Assembly (NCBI RefSeq): GCF_029674545.1
Contig: NZ_CP121354.1
Location: 2,861,001-2,925,000 of the forward strand
DNA length: 64,000 nucleotides
Source: Mesorhizobium sp. WSM4904
GTDB taxonomy: Bacteria; Pseudomonadota; Alphaproteobacteria; Rhizobiales; Rhizobiaceae
Direction of reading: 5' to 3'
In this document: in pieces, positions 45,078 to 54,129 of the stretch
Layout: each line of letters opens with the position of its first letter
How positions within the stretch are numbered: the stretch's first letter is position 1
The notes under the pieces: generated by a model
The model's input: only the letters and a program-made list of their open reading frames with translations
What the model was told of the DNA's origin: nothing
Database searches by the model: none
Position numbers and translations under genes: made by a program

Positions 45078-46712
45078 CTAACGGTCGACTTCACCGAGGA
45101 CCTTGTAGAGATAAGATCGTGAAATGCCGAGTTCATCGGCGACACGTTTCTTGTTCCCGCCAAAGGCTTGCATTGCTTCCCGGATAAGCGCGGTTTCGGT
45201 ACGCTCGATGGCATCCTTCAACCGCGGTAGACTGGCTCGGGGTTCCCGTTCAAGCGGCAGTTCCGAACGCGCGGCGCTCGCTTCCAGACCGCCATGTTGG
45301 ATCAATGTCTCGGTGGTGATCAGACCGTCCTCGGCAAAGATGAAGGCCCGCTCGATGACGTGACGAAGCTGGCGGACATTGCCAGGCCAAGTCCGCTCCA
45401 TCAGATAGGTGCCGGCGCTCTCGCTTATCTTCGGAACCGGTTTACGGTGAATACGCGAGAACTCGTCGAGGAAATGTGCAGTAAGCAGCTCGATGTCCTC
45501 AACACGCCTGCGAAGCGGCGGCACTTCGATAACGACAGGTGAGATCCGGTAGTAGAGATCGAGACGAAACTTCTCTTGCGAAACGAATGACTGCAAGTCC
45601 CGGTTGGTCGCCGAAACAAGGCGAAAGTCGACATGCCGCGGACGCTCGCCACCGACACGTTCAACGACCCGGTCCTGCAGGACGCGTAGCAACTTGGCCT
45701 GCACGTCGAGTGGCATGTCGCCGATCTCGTCAAGGAAGATGGTGCCGTCAGCAGCCTGTTCGAACTTACCCTTGCGACCCTTCCGGTCGGCACCGGTGAA
45801 AGCGCCGCCCTCATAACCAAAGAGTTCCGATTCAACCAGATTGGCCGGGAGCGCAGCAGCATTGACCATGACAAGCGGGTTGTCGCGGCGTGGGCTCAAG
45901 CGGTGCAGTGCATGCGCCACCAGTTCCTTGCCCGTCCCGCTCTCGCCGGAGACCAGTACCGGGACCTCCAAGGGCGCCACCTTGGTGATCTCTGTTTTAA
46001 GGCGCTGCATAGGCGCGCTTTCGCCGATCAGGTGCTCGAGGCCGAAACTGCGTCCGCGCAAGACTGCTGCTTCGCGGCGGTGGAACTCGACCTCACCCTC
46101 CAATTGACTGATGCGCTTGCTCAGCGCGGCGAGTTGCTCAGGGCCCTTGAACATGATGCGGCCGATCGCGCCGAGGGTCTTTCCATCGCGCAGGATCGGC
46201 TGTCGCGAGACCACGCGTTCAACGCCGTTCATGCGCTGGATCTCCCCGATTTCGGGGCGCCCCGACCGCACGACTGAATCCAATCTTGTGTTTTCGATGA
46301 CGCGCGCGACGGGACGACCATTGGCTTCGCCATGTCGCAGGCCAAAAAAGGCCTCATGCACGGGCGAGATGTAGACAAGACGCGCCTCGCGATCGACCAC
46401 TGTCATGGCCTCGAAAGGATCGGTCAGCAGCTTCTCGATAATGTCGTAGGCGAAGTCGACGGAGCCGATGAATTCAAGAACCGCGTTGCGGCTCGTGCTG
46501 ATGAAGATGACGTCGCCATCGGCGTACGAAGAGATGAGCGCCGAATAGTCCTTGCCGCGCAACAGGAGCGGTTGCAGCCGGCGCGTTCTCGCTTCCGCTA
46601 TCCATTCCCGGTCAGTTGCAAGGGCCCGCACCCGGGGATCGGCACCAGCGCCGCACGCAAAGACAACGCCCTTACCCGTCTGGGTAACCACAAGGCCCTC
46701 AATGCCCGACAT
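45078..46712 (-). CDS. Sigma-54-dependent transcriptional activator (PAS-AAA+-Fis)
   Basis: A 544-residue enhancer-binding protein. An N-terminal sensory part (1-90) has no close family I can name; a PAS-like domain (about 90-190, DPFEAMTVVDREARLVYISP) follows. The AAA+ domain has Walker A GESGTGKELVAHA, the sigma-54-contacting GAFTGA loop and Walker B IFLDEIGDMPLDVQ, with the arginine region RLDLYYRISPVVIEVPPLRRR. The Fis-type HTH is at the C-terminus (GGNKKRVADELGISRSYLYK). Start ATG 46712 has AGGAGGG before it; starting at 46793 would cover the inverted repeat. Divergent from the catabolic operon and flanked by two sigma-54 promoters, it is evidently their activator. The PAS ligand is probably the substrate or its CoA ester. 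Confidence 0.92.
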   Translation of the reverse strand: MSGIEGLVVTQTGKGVVFACGAGADPRVRALATDREWIAEARTRRLQPLLLRGKDYSALISSYADGDVIFISTSRNAVLEFIGSVDFAYDIIEKLLTDPFEAMTVVDREARLVYISPVHEAFFGLRHGEANGRPVARVIENTRLDSVVRSGRPEIGEIQRMNGVERVVSRQPILRDGKTLGAIGRIMFKGPEQLAALSKRISQLEGEVEFHRREAAVLRGRSFGLEHLIGESAPMQRLKTEITKVAPLEVPVLVSGESGTGKELVAHALHRLSPRRDNPLVMVNAAALPANLVESELFGYEGGAFTGADRKGRKGKFEQAADGTIFLDEIGDMPLDVQAKLLRVLQDRVVERVGGERPRHVDFRLVSATNRDLQSFVSQEKFRLDLYYRISPVVIEVPPLRRRVEDIELLTAHFLDEFSRIHRKPVPKISESAGTYLMERTWPGNVRQLRHVIERAFIFAEDGLITTETLIQHGGLEASAARSELPLEREPRASLPRLKDAIERTETALIREAMQAFGGNKKRVADELGISRSYLYKVLGEVDR

Positions 46713-46741
46713 CACACCCTCCTGAGCCCGAAGACGAGCAA

Positions 46742-46808
46742 GTGTCGTCAAAAAAGACACACCAGCGCGTTCCGCTGTACTGGATGAATACAATCAGACA
46801 GGGCTGAT
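46742..46808. promoter_or_regulatory. Candidate upstream activator sites
   Basis: Two inverted repeats lie between regulator and operon: GTGTC-N9-GACAC (46742-46760) and ATCAG-N6-CTGAT (46793-46808). They are about 105 and 57 bp upstream of the -24 element. Fis-type activators bind such palindromes at 80-150 bp, so the first is favoured. Confidence 0.55.
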
Positions 46809-46864
46809 GTAAATCTTAGCCGGATTTCGGTTCAAAATTCTTCGCGTGAGGCATGGGACGCGAT

Positions 46865-46880
46865 TGGCATGCGACTTGCT
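46865..46880 (+). promoter_or_regulatory. Sigma-54 promoter of the catabolic operon
   Basis: TGGCATGCGACTTGCT matches TGGCAYRNNNNTTGCW at every fixed position with exact spacing. Predicted transcript start is about 46891, 16 bases before ATG 46908. An in-frame ATG at 46869 lies inside the promoter and cannot be the translation start. Confidence 0.85.
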
Positions 46881-46907
46881 GATAACGGCTTAGCAGTGAG
46901 GAACCGC

Positions 46908-48164
46908 ATGTCGCATGACCACATGATTGCAGGAGGCTTGCCGCTCGACCAGCTTCCCGTCGAGCAAGTAGGCAACAAGGGCTTTGACTTGCTGGAGGGG
47001 GTGCGTGTGATCGATTTGACTACGTCGATCGCTGGTCCTTATGCCGCGCAATTGCTCGCCGATTTCGGCGCCGACGTTATCAAGGTCGAGCGGCCTGGCG
47101 GCGACGACGCTCGGGCATGGGGGCCGCCCTTCCTTGACGGTGAGTCGCTTTGGTTCGAAAGCGTCAACCGAAACAAGCGCAGCCTGTGTCTGGACTATAG
47201 TCAGCCGGAAGGCGTGGCGATCTTGCGCGACCTGGCCGAGAGAGCTGATGTTATCCTGATCAACACCTCTGTACGGGTCGCCGCAAAGCTTGGCCTTGAC
47301 CAGGAAACCGTGCGTTCGTGGAACCCCCGGCTGGTCTATGTCTCAATCACCGGTTTCGGAATGACTGGGCTCCGATCTGATTTGCCCTGCTACGACCTGA
47401 TTGCAGAGGGGTATTCAGGGATCATGGACGTCACCGGCGCGGCTGACGGAGATCCGCAGAAGGTCGGCGCGCCTGCGGCCGACATGTTGGCTGGCCAGGA
47501 TGCCGCCCTCGCGGCAATCGCCGCGTTGATGAGGCGCGCCCGAACAAACGTGGGCGCAACAGTCGACATCGCATTGGTCGATTCGATGTCGCGCTTTGTC
47601 GCCTGTCGGATCGTGCCGTTCCTGGGTTCCGGCGAACTCCCCCGGCGGTCCGGCGGTAAGGACAGCGTGATTGCAATCTATCAAGCGTTTGAGACCGCCG
47701 ATGCTCCGATCACGCTTGGGCTTGGTAATAACAATATCTGGCAACGGTTCTGGGAGGCGCTCGGCAAACACGAAATCGCTGGCGACGGGCGCTTCGCCAG
47801 CAACGCGCTACGACGCGAGTGCAGGACAGAAATTGTAGCGTTGATCCAAGAGGTTCTTCTGGGCAAGCCTCGCGCCCATTGGCTGTCCCTGTTTGCCAAG
47901 GCGCGGATACCGGCCGGACCTATAAACCGTGTCGATGACCTCGTCAGCGACCACCACCTGCTCGAGCGCGGCCTGTTCTATGCCTTGCAAAGCGGCGATC
48001 GCAAAGTTCCGCAGGTTGGCATCGGCATTCAGGTCGATGGGGCGGTCAGCAGGCCGCGGCTTGGGCCACCGCTTCTCGGCGAGCATAGCGCCGAGATACT
48101 CGAAAATCTTTTGAGGTACGATCAGGAGCGCCTTACGGATTTGCGCCGCCTGAAGGTGGTCTAG
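46908..48164 (+). CDS. Class III (CaiB/BaiF) CoA-transferase
   Basis: A 418-residue family III CoA-transferase, first gene of the operon. LLEGVRVIDLTTSIAGPYAAQLLADFGADVIKVERP begins the Rossmann-like fold; the catalytic Asp is in GAPAADMLAGQDAAL (about 194). RNKRSLCLD and YVSITGFGMTG are conserved. It moves CoA from a donor thioester to a free acid. ATG 46908 has GAGGA 7 bases before it and lies correctly after the promoter; ATG 46923 is an alternative. With the AMP ligase (49007) there are two independent ways to activate acids here. Confidence 0.9.
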   Translation: MSHDHMIAGGLPLDQLPVEQVGNKGFDLLEGVRVIDLTTSIAGPYAAQLLADFGADVIKVERPGGDDARAWGPPFLDGESLWFESVNRNKRSLCLDYSQPEGVAILRDLAERADVILINTSVRVAAKLGLDQETVRSWNPRLVYVSITGFGMTGLRSDLPCYDLIAEGYSGIMDVTGAADGDPQKVGAPAADMLAGQDAALAAIAALMRRARTNVGATVDIALVDSMSRFVACRIVPFLGSGELPRRSGGKDSVIAIYQAFETADAPITLGLGNNNIWQRFWEALGKHEIAGDGRFASNALRRECRTEIVALIQEVLLGKPRAHWLSLFAKARIPAGPINRVDDLVSDHHLLERGLFYALQSGDRKVPQVGIGIQVDGAVSRPRLGPPLLGEHSAEILENLLRYDQERLTDLRRLKVV

Positions 48165-48222
48165 TCATACAAGAACAACGTCGCTCAGGCGGCAAGCTGG
48201 CAAGCAAGGGAACCAGGATTCA

Positions 48223-49002
48223 ATGAGCTACGATACAATCATTTATGAAGAAGACGGTCCGATTGGGACGCTTACGCTCAATCGTCCTGACGATGGCAAC
48301 ATGTTCAACCTGACAATGTGCCACGAAATTCGGGATTGCCTGAACGAGGTCCGCCGTGAAACGCGCACGCGCGTGATTGTGCTGACCGGCGCGGGCGACC
48401 AGTTCTTCTGCGTCGGTGGCCGCAAGGATGGTATGGAGGATAGCCTGCTTTATGCCGGCACGCTCCCCACTCTGGAGATGTACGAGACGATCGACCGGCT
48501 GCAGAAACCTGTCATTGCCTCAGTCAACGGTTTCGCGGTCGGTGGCGGCAACGTTCTGCAGATGGTTTGCGATTGTACGATCGCCAAGGAGAGTGCCGTC
48601 TTCCGCCAGGTCGGTCCGATGGTCGGATCCTTCGATGCCGGCTATGGCACCTGGTACCTGGAAGATCTGGTCGGCAAGAAGAAGGCGAAGGAAATCTGGT
48701 ACCGCAACCCGAAGATTCCGGCCCATGAAGCGCTTGAGCTCGGTTTGATCAACAAGGTGGTGCCCGACGCCGACCTCAAGGAGGAGACGCGCAAGTTTGC
48801 GCTGGAGATCGCCGAGCGTGGCTCTTTTGCGCTTGCCTCGATCAAGGCGGCCTTCAACGCTCGCCATGGCGGCGTGTCAGGCCTGTCCCGCATGGCTCAC
48901 GACCTGTTGTTGCGGGCCTATCTCGAGACGGATGAGAGTCATGAACTTGCCAGCGCCTTCACCGAGCGGCGCAAGCCCGATCCCTCCAAATTCGGGGCCT
49001 GA
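48223..49002 (+). CDS. Crotonase-family ring hydrolase/DHNA-CoA synthase-like (BadI/MenB group)
   Basis: A 259-residue crotonase-fold enzyme that clearly belongs with MenB and BadI. Signatures: VGGRKDG (oxyanion loop), VGGGNVLQMVCDCTIA, VGPMVGSFDAGYGTWYLE with the catalytic Asp of the group, KKKAKEIWYRNPK, and the C-terminal KPDPSKF. MenB makes 1,4-dihydroxynaphthoyl-CoA; BadI hydrolyses 2-ketocyclohexanecarboxyl-CoA to pimelyl-CoA. No men genes are near, so ring hydrolysis of a beta-keto alicyclic CoA ester is favoured. It is the key enzyme for interpreting the operon. Confidence 0.82.
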   Translation: MSYDTIIYEEDGPIGTLTLNRPDDGNMFNLTMCHEIRDCLNEVRRETRTRVIVLTGAGDQFFCVGGRKDGMEDSLLYAGTLPTLEMYETIDRLQKPVIASVNGFAVGGGNVLQMVCDCTIAKESAVFRQVGPMVGSFDAGYGTWYLEDLVGKKKAKEIWYRNPKIPAHEALELGLINKVVPDADLKEETRKFALEIAERGSFALASIKAAFNARHGGVSGLSRMAHDLLLRAYLETDESHELASAFTERRKPDPSKFGA

Positions 49003-49006
49003 TGCG

Positions 49007-50623
49007 ATGCGCCCATATCTGACGCTGCACCATCCTACGGTGGCGCGCGATTATTACGATGCAGGGCTTTGGCAGCCGGACACGTTCTATTCGCTGCTCC
49101 AGCGCAACGCTCGAAGGCGACCCGACGATGCGGCCCTGCAAGACGGCCGTTCCGTGCTGTCGTGGGCAGAGCTATTGGGGCGTGTCGATGGGGTCGCTGC
49201 GGATCTGAGGATCTACGGCCTTGTACCCGGTGATCGCGTCTCGATCTGGATGTCCAACAAGATTGAGGCCGTCATACTATTCCTGGCCTGCGCGCGCGAG
49301 GGCTTTGCCTGCAATCCTTCGCTTCATCGTACCTATACCTGCGCGGAAGTCGCAGGACTTCTCAATCGGCTCTCCGCGCGCGCCTTGTTAACGGAAGAAG
49401 GGTGGGGCGCGGACCGAGCGACGGCAAAGTTCGATCAGTTACTCGCCGGTGTGCGATCGCTGAAGATCGTATACACGCCGAAAAGCCTGCCGGTTGCCGC
49501 CCCGAATTTGTCGGAACCGTCCCGCGATCCAGACAAGGTCGTCTACCTTGCATTTACATCCGGCACCACAGGGGCACCCAAATGCGTCATGCATTCCGAC
49601 AACACGCTGTTGGCGAATGCGCGCGAACTCGTGCGCGACTGGGGCCAAGGGTCAGAGACGGTTGTCATGGTATTGGCTCCGCTCTCGCATCACATTGCCT
49701 GGGTGGCAGTATCCCAGTGGCTTTTGACCGGCGGGCGTTTTGTCACCGATGACCCGCCAGAGGGTATGAGCCGCCTTGACTGGATTCTGAAGACCGGCGC
49801 CACCTATGTGCTTGGGGTGCCTACGCACGCGATGGACATCCTGGCAGAGCAGCAGCAACGGGGTCTGCCACGGCTTGGAAGTGTGGCGACGTTCTATATG
49901 GCTGGATCTCCAATCCCGCCTTCCGTGGCGAGCGCTTTCCTGGCGCAGGGGGTCAAGGCACAAAACGTCTACGGCATGACCGAGAATTCATCTCATCAAT
50001 ACACGCATCCGGACGATGATGAGCTAACGATCGTCAACACCTGCGGACGAGGGGGTAACGCTTATCGGGTGCAGATCTTCGATGCAGCCGATCAGGATGT
50101 AGCTCTGCCTGCCGGCCAGATCGGTCAGATCGGCGGCAAAGGGGCTTCGCTCATGCTTGGCTATTTCGATAACCAGACGGCGACTGAAGGTAGCTTCAAC
50201 CGTGACGGCTGGTTTATGTCGGGAGACCTCGGCATCCTCGATGAGAAGGGCAATCTGCGCATAGAGGGCCGCATCAAGGACGTCATCATTCGTGGCGGCC
50301 ATAACATCTACCCGGCGCATATAGAGGCCATTGCACTGCGCCATGCTCAGGTCGATCGGGTTGCGTGTTTCCCCGTTGCCGACGTCCGGCTCGGCGAAAA
50401 GGTCTGCATCGCCGTGATCGGTACGGTCGATGCGGGTGAGCTACTCGAACACCTGGCCCGCGAAGGTCTGTCTAGGTTCGACATGCCGGAATACTTCATC
50501 AGGCTGAGCGAGTTGCCTCTGACCCCAAGCGGCAAGGTGCTCAAACGCGAACTGGTCGAACAGGTCAAGCGCGGCGAGATCGCCCCGATAGCTATTCGCT
50601 ACCAGGCGAGGACGCCAGCATGA
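49007..50623 (+). CDS. AMP-forming acyl-CoA ligase
   Basis: A 538-residue ANL-superfamily enzyme forming acyl-CoA via an acyl-adenylate. The P-loop-like motif is YLAFTSGTTGAPKCVMHS (about 179-196); A5 is VYGMTENSSHQYTHP; A7 GWFMSGDLGILDEKGNL; the hinge and lid GRIKDVIIRGGHNIYP; the catalytic Lys is in LTPSGKVLKREL. The pattern resembles cyclohexanecarboxylate and medium-chain ligases such as AliA. It starts 4 bases past the BadI-like gene's stop. Confidence 0.9.
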   Translation: MRPYLTLHHPTVARDYYDAGLWQPDTFYSLLQRNARRRPDDAALQDGRSVLSWAELLGRVDGVAADLRIYGLVPGDRVSIWMSNKIEAVILFLACAREGFACNPSLHRTYTCAEVAGLLNRLSARALLTEEGWGADRATAKFDQLLAGVRSLKIVYTPKSLPVAAPNLSEPSRDPDKVVYLAFTSGTTGAPKCVMHSDNTLLANARELVRDWGQGSETVVMVLAPLSHHIAWVAVSQWLLTGGRFVTDDPPEGMSRLDWILKTGATYVLGVPTHAMDILAEQQQRGLPRLGSVATFYMAGSPIPPSVASAFLAQGVKAQNVYGMTENSSHQYTHPDDDELTIVNTCGRGGNAYRVQIFDAADQDVALPAGQIGQIGGKGASLMLGYFDNQTATEGSFNRDGWFMSGDLGILDEKGNLRIEGRIKDVIIRGGHNIYPAHIEAIALRHAQVDRVACFPVADVRLGEKVCIAVIGTVDAGELLEHLAREGLSRFDMPEYFIRLSELPLTPSGKVLKRELVEQVKRGEIAPIAIRYQARTPA

Positions 50624-51387
50624 GTGTCACCCTTGATCGGAAGGACGATTGCGCCATCGTGACGCTAGATCGCCCGGGGAAGCTGAACGCGCTGTCATTC
50701 TCGCTGATCGCAGAGTTGGACGCCGTGTTGGACCAAGCCGCAAGCATGCCTGTGCGCGCCCTGGTCGTTACAGGTGCCGGTGAAAAGGCGTTCTGCGCAG
50801 GAGCCGACATTGAAGAGTTACGCGGGCGTAGCCAGACCGAACAGCAGCGCGGCGCAGAGCTTGGTCAGGCGGTGTTCGAGAGACTTTCACATTTTCCTGT
50901 GCCCTCGATCGCCGCAATTAAGGGTTATGCATTCGGCGGCGGGCTGGAGCTCGCCATGGCATGCACCTTCCGCATCGCCGCGCGGACGGCGCGTCTGTCG
51001 TTGCCCGAGATCAAGCTTGGCCTGATCCCGGGCTATGGGGGGACCCAGCGCTTGCCGAGGCTGGTTGGTGAGGCGCGCGCCATGGAACTCATTTTGACGG
51101 GGCGCATGGTCGATGCCGTGGAAGCCTTTCAGATCGGCCTCGTCAACCGTGTGGCTGATGGGGAGCCAGTCGCAGCGGCTATCGAATTCGCAGGGGCATT
51201 CATGCGGCATGGCCTGGTAGCGCTGCGGTTGGCGCGATCCGCAGTCGCAAGGGCGCTCGACAATCCGATCCAGGTGGGGCTCAAGATCGAGGCCGATCTG
51301 TCAACCCTCGCCTATCAGACTCGTGATTCCGAGGAGGGCATGGCTGCCTTCCTGGAGAAGCGCAAGCCGGAGTTTCGAGATGCCTGA
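50620..51387 (+). CDS. Enoyl-CoA hydratase
   Basis: A 255-residue canonical crotonase. CAGADIEEL forms the oxyanion loop, both catalytic Glu are present (YAFGGGLELAMACTFRIA and LPEIKLGLIPGYGGTQRL), and FLEKRKPEF ends the protein. It would hydrate a ring or chain 2-enoyl-CoA, as BadK does in the cyclohexane route. Overlaps the ligase stop by 4 bases and the following SDR by 8. Confidence 0.9.
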   Translation: MSVTLDRKDDCAIVTLDRPGKLNALSFSLIAELDAVLDQAASMPVRALVVTGAGEKAFCAGADIEELRGRSQTEQQRGAELGQAVFERLSHFPVPSIAAIKGYAFGGGLELAMACTFRIAARTARLSLPEIKLGLIPGYGGTQRLPRLVGEARAMELILTGRMVDAVEAFQIGLVNRVADGEPVAAAIEFAGAFMRHGLVALRLARSAVARALDNPIQVGLKIEADLSTLAYQTRDSEEGMAAFLEKRKPEFRDA

Positions 51388-52087
51388 GCAGCAGATTATC
51401 GTCACGGGCGCGAGCAAGGGCATTGGCGCCGCCATCGCTACAGACCTCGATCGGCGTGGCTTCATTGTGGCCGGTCTTTCACGCTCCGGCGAAGTGCCTG
51501 CCGGTTATGGGCTCGCATGCGACGTCTCCGATCAGCATTCGATTGCGGCCGCAGTGAACGCGGTGGCGGCCAGAGGATACATCACTGGCGTTGTGAACTG
51601 CGCCGGAGCGCACGCATCAACCCCGAGCGCGGACTTGCCGGTCGAAGACTTTGAAAGCACCATGCGCCTCAATGCGACCTCGGTGCTCGCCGTCTGCCAG
51701 CAAGCCTACCGCCATCTGGTCCGTGCCGAGACGTCGCTAGTCGTCAATATCGGCTCCTTTTACGACAAGCTCGCCGTGGCAGAGAACGTCGCTTACTGCG
51801 CCTCGAAAGCGGCGGTCGGCGCGATCACCCGTTGCCTCGCGGCGGAATGGGCCAAGGACGGGGTGCGGGTCATCAATATTGCCCCTGGATATATCGAGAC
51901 CGATCTCAACCGCGAGTTCCTTGCCAAGGACAAGATCCGGGCCTGGATCGGCAAGCGCGTACCGGTCGGACGGACCGGCAAGCCGGATGAAGTGGCCAGG
52001 CTGGTCGGCGCGCTATTTACCGAAAACATCGGCTTTTTGAGCGGCGAGACGATCTATCTGGACGGTATGCAAGGGATCAATCTGTAA
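51380..52087 (+). CDS. SDR family dehydrogenase (possible 2-hydroxyacyl-ring-CoA dehydrogenase)
   Basis: A 235-residue SDR: IIVTGASKGIGAAIATDLD, VNCAGAHA, Ser in VVNIGSFYDKL, Tyr/Lys in YCASKAAVGA; it ends SGETIYLDGMQGIN. By analogy with BadH it could oxidise a hydroxy-ring CoA ester to the beta-keto ester that the BadI-like enzyme opens. That role is inference from operon content. ATG 51380 overlaps the hydratase. Confidence 0.85.
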   Translation: MPEQQIIVTGASKGIGAAIATDLDRRGFIVAGLSRSGEVPAGYGLACDVSDQHSIAAAVNAVAARGYITGVVNCAGAHASTPSADLPVEDFESTMRLNATSVLAVCQQAYRHLVRAETSLVVNIGSFYDKLAVAENVAYCASKAAVGAITRCLAAEWAKDGVRVINIAPGYIETDLNREFLAKDKIRAWIGKRVPVGRTGKPDEVARLVGALFTENIGFLSGETIYLDGMQGINL

Positions 52088-53253
52088 TGAAGTTTCTGGA
52101 TCAACTTGAGCGCCGGCGCGGCTGGTCGTCAGACGAGCGCATGGTTCTCGACCAGGTGCGGCGGCTTTGCCAGGAATTGATTGGCCCAAGCGCCGAACAC
52201 CATGACCGGACGGGCGAGTTTCCGGCCGAAAACCTCGCTGCGCTGAACGCCCTTGGCCTGAACGCGATCTTCGTTCCGGAAGCCTATGGCGGCTCGCCGA
52301 TGTCATACCGACTCTACCTCGAAGTCGTGAAGACTATTGCGGAGGCTTGCGCGTCGACTGGCATTATCTACGCAACGAACTTCCACGGCATGAAACCTCT
52401 GGTGGACTTCGGCAGCGAAGAACAGAAAGCGAGGCTGCTGCCACGCATCGCGGAAGGTGGTATCGGCGCGCTGGCGATCACCGAAAACAGTGCCGGTTCG
52501 GATGCCACGGGCATGAAGACGCGCTTCCGGCCTGACGGTGACGAGATCGTCGTCGATGGCAACAAGCTTTTCATCACCAATGGCGATGTCGCCGACCTCA
52601 TTCTGCTGTTCGGCAAATGGAGTGAGATCGACGATGCCCGTGCAGCCATCTCGGTTCTGGTGTTTGAGAAGGGAACGCCAGGCTTTGAGGTCGTGCGGCT
52701 CGAAGACAAGATGGGGCATCGCGGTTCGTCGACGGCTGCGATCGCATTTCACGAATGCCGGGTTCCACACGCAAATCTCATAGGCAACCCCGGGGATGGG
52801 CTTCGCATCCTGCTTGCTTCACTTAACAAGTCGCGTCCCAGCATCGCGGCGCACGCGCTAGGCATTGCCCGTGCAGCGTTCTCCGATGCGGTCGCATACT
52901 CGAACCAGCGACGCCAATTCGGCCACGCCTTGCTCGAATTTCAGGGCAACCAATTCACCTTCGCCGACCTATCAACGGAACTCGCAATGACAGAGCTGTG
53001 GCTCGATTATGTCGGCCGGCTGATCGATGACGGAGAGGTCGACTTTGGGCTCGAGGCCTCCATGGCGAAAATGCGAGCCTCCGACCTTGCCATGCGTCTC
53101 AGCACCGAAGCGGTCCAAATGCACGGCGGCTACGGCTATTGCAAGGATTACCGCGTGGAGCGCCTGATGCGCGACGCCAAGATCACGCAGATCTGGGAGG
53201 GCACCAATCAACTGCATCGTCAATTGATCGGCAGGAGTCTCATCGCCAAATGA
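52087..53253 (+). CDS. Acyl-CoA dehydrogenase
   Basis: A 388-residue FAD flavoenzyme. N-terminal helices, then ALAITENSAGSDATGMKTRF and FITNGDVADLILLFGKW (flavin/substrate loops), RRQFGHALLEFQGNQFTFADL, VQMHGGYGYCKDYRVERLMRDAKITQIWEGTNQLHRQ with the catalytic Glu in EGT. It introduces a double bond into an acyl-CoA, possibly the saturated ring CoA as in AliB. The ATG overlaps the SDR stop by one base. Confidence 0.92.
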   Translation: MKFLDQLERRRGWSSDERMVLDQVRRLCQELIGPSAEHHDRTGEFPAENLAALNALGLNAIFVPEAYGGSPMSYRLYLEVVKTIAEACASTGIIYATNFHGMKPLVDFGSEEQKARLLPRIAEGGIGALAITENSAGSDATGMKTRFRPDGDEIVVDGNKLFITNGDVADLILLFGKWSEIDDARAAISVLVFEKGTPGFEVVRLEDKMGHRGSSTAAIAFHECRVPHANLIGNPGDGLRILLASLNKSRPSIAAHALGIARAAFSDAVAYSNQRRQFGHALLEFQGNQFTFADLSTELAMTELWLDYVGRLIDDGEVDFGLEASMAKMRASDLAMRLSTEAVQMHGGYGYCKDYRVERLMRDAKITQIWEGTNQLHRQLIGRSLIAK

Positions 53254-54128
53254 GCAACATAAAGACAGTAGGGGTGTGTGGCGCGGGCGGCACCATGGGG
53301 GCTGGCATCGCGATCGTGGCAGCGCGGGCGGGCTTCCGCACCATTTGCTTCGACAGGTCGGCCGAGGCACTCGACCGGTCAAGGCAGAGCACGGCCACAT
53401 TCTTCGGCAAGTCCGTGGAACGAGGCAAGATGACGACTGCGGAGCGGACTGCCATACTCGACAACATGCGCTCGACCACCGCGCTTGATGTTCTGGGTGA
53501 ATGCGACCTGGTCATAGAGGCGGTATTCGAGGACCTGGAGACTAAGCGCCAGCTGCTTGGAGCGCTCGACAGCGCATGCGGGCCGCAAACAATTTTCGCA
53601 TCAAACACCTCGACCTTGTCCATCACCGAGATTGCTGCTGGTTCCAAGCATCCGGAACGGGTGGTCGGTATGCATTTTTGCCTACCGGCACAGTTGATGA
53701 AGCTCATCGAGATGTCGCCGGGCCTGCTGACTTCGACCGAGACCTTCGCTGCTGCCTGGGATTGGACGGAGGCCTGCGGCCAGATCCCGGTCAGAACCCA
53801 AGACAAGCCGGGCTTCATCCTCAACGCACTCCTGGTGCCATTCAACAACGACGCCATCCGGGCCGTGGAAGCCGGCGTTGCATCGCCGGCAGACATCGAC
53901 AAGGCGATCAAAGCGGGCCTCGGTTACAAGATGGGGCCGCTGGAGTTGCTCGACTTGATCGGCCTCGACACGCAGATAAGGCTGTCGGAAGCCTTCTATC
54001 CCATAACGCTCGACGCACGAGCAGCGGCGCCGCCACTTCTGCGGCGGATGGTTGCCGCAGGCCTGCTCGGGCGGAAGTCGGGAAGAGGGTTCTTCAGCTA
54101 TGCCGGCGATAAGATGTTCGGAGCTTGA
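53250..54128 (+). CDS. 3-Hydroxyacyl-CoA dehydrogenase (single unit)
   Basis: A 292-residue NAD-dependent HAD. GVCGAGGTMGAGIAIVAARAG binds NAD; ASNTSTLSITEIA carries the Ser; VVGMHFCLPAQLMKLIE carries the catalytic His but with CLP in place of the usual FNP; PGFILNALLVPF has the conserved Asn. The C-terminal domain ends GRKSGRGFFSYAGD. Acts in beta-oxidation after ring opening. Overlaps the dehydrogenase stop by 4 bases and is followed by an odd HAD-like C-terminal protein. Confidence 0.9.
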   Translation: MSNIKTVGVCGAGGTMGAGIAIVAARAGFRTICFDRSAEALDRSRQSTATFFGKSVERGKMTTAERTAILDNMRSTTALDVLGECDLVIEAVFEDLETKRQLLGALDSACGPQTIFASNTSTLSITEIAAGSKHPERVVGMHFCLPAQLMKLIEMSPGLLTSTETFAAAWDWTEACGQIPVRTQDKPGFILNALLVPFNNDAIRAVEAGVASPADIDKAIKAGLGYKMGPLELLDLIGLDTQIRLSEAFYPITLDARAAAPPLLRRMVAAGLLGRKSGRGFFSYAGDKMFGA

Positions 54129-54129
54129 G

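Noticed and set aside
46869..46907. ATG 46869 as start of the first CoA-transferase
   Set aside because: It lies inside the -24/-12 promoter; the transcript should begin about 20 bases downstream, and ATG 46908 has a good ribosome site.
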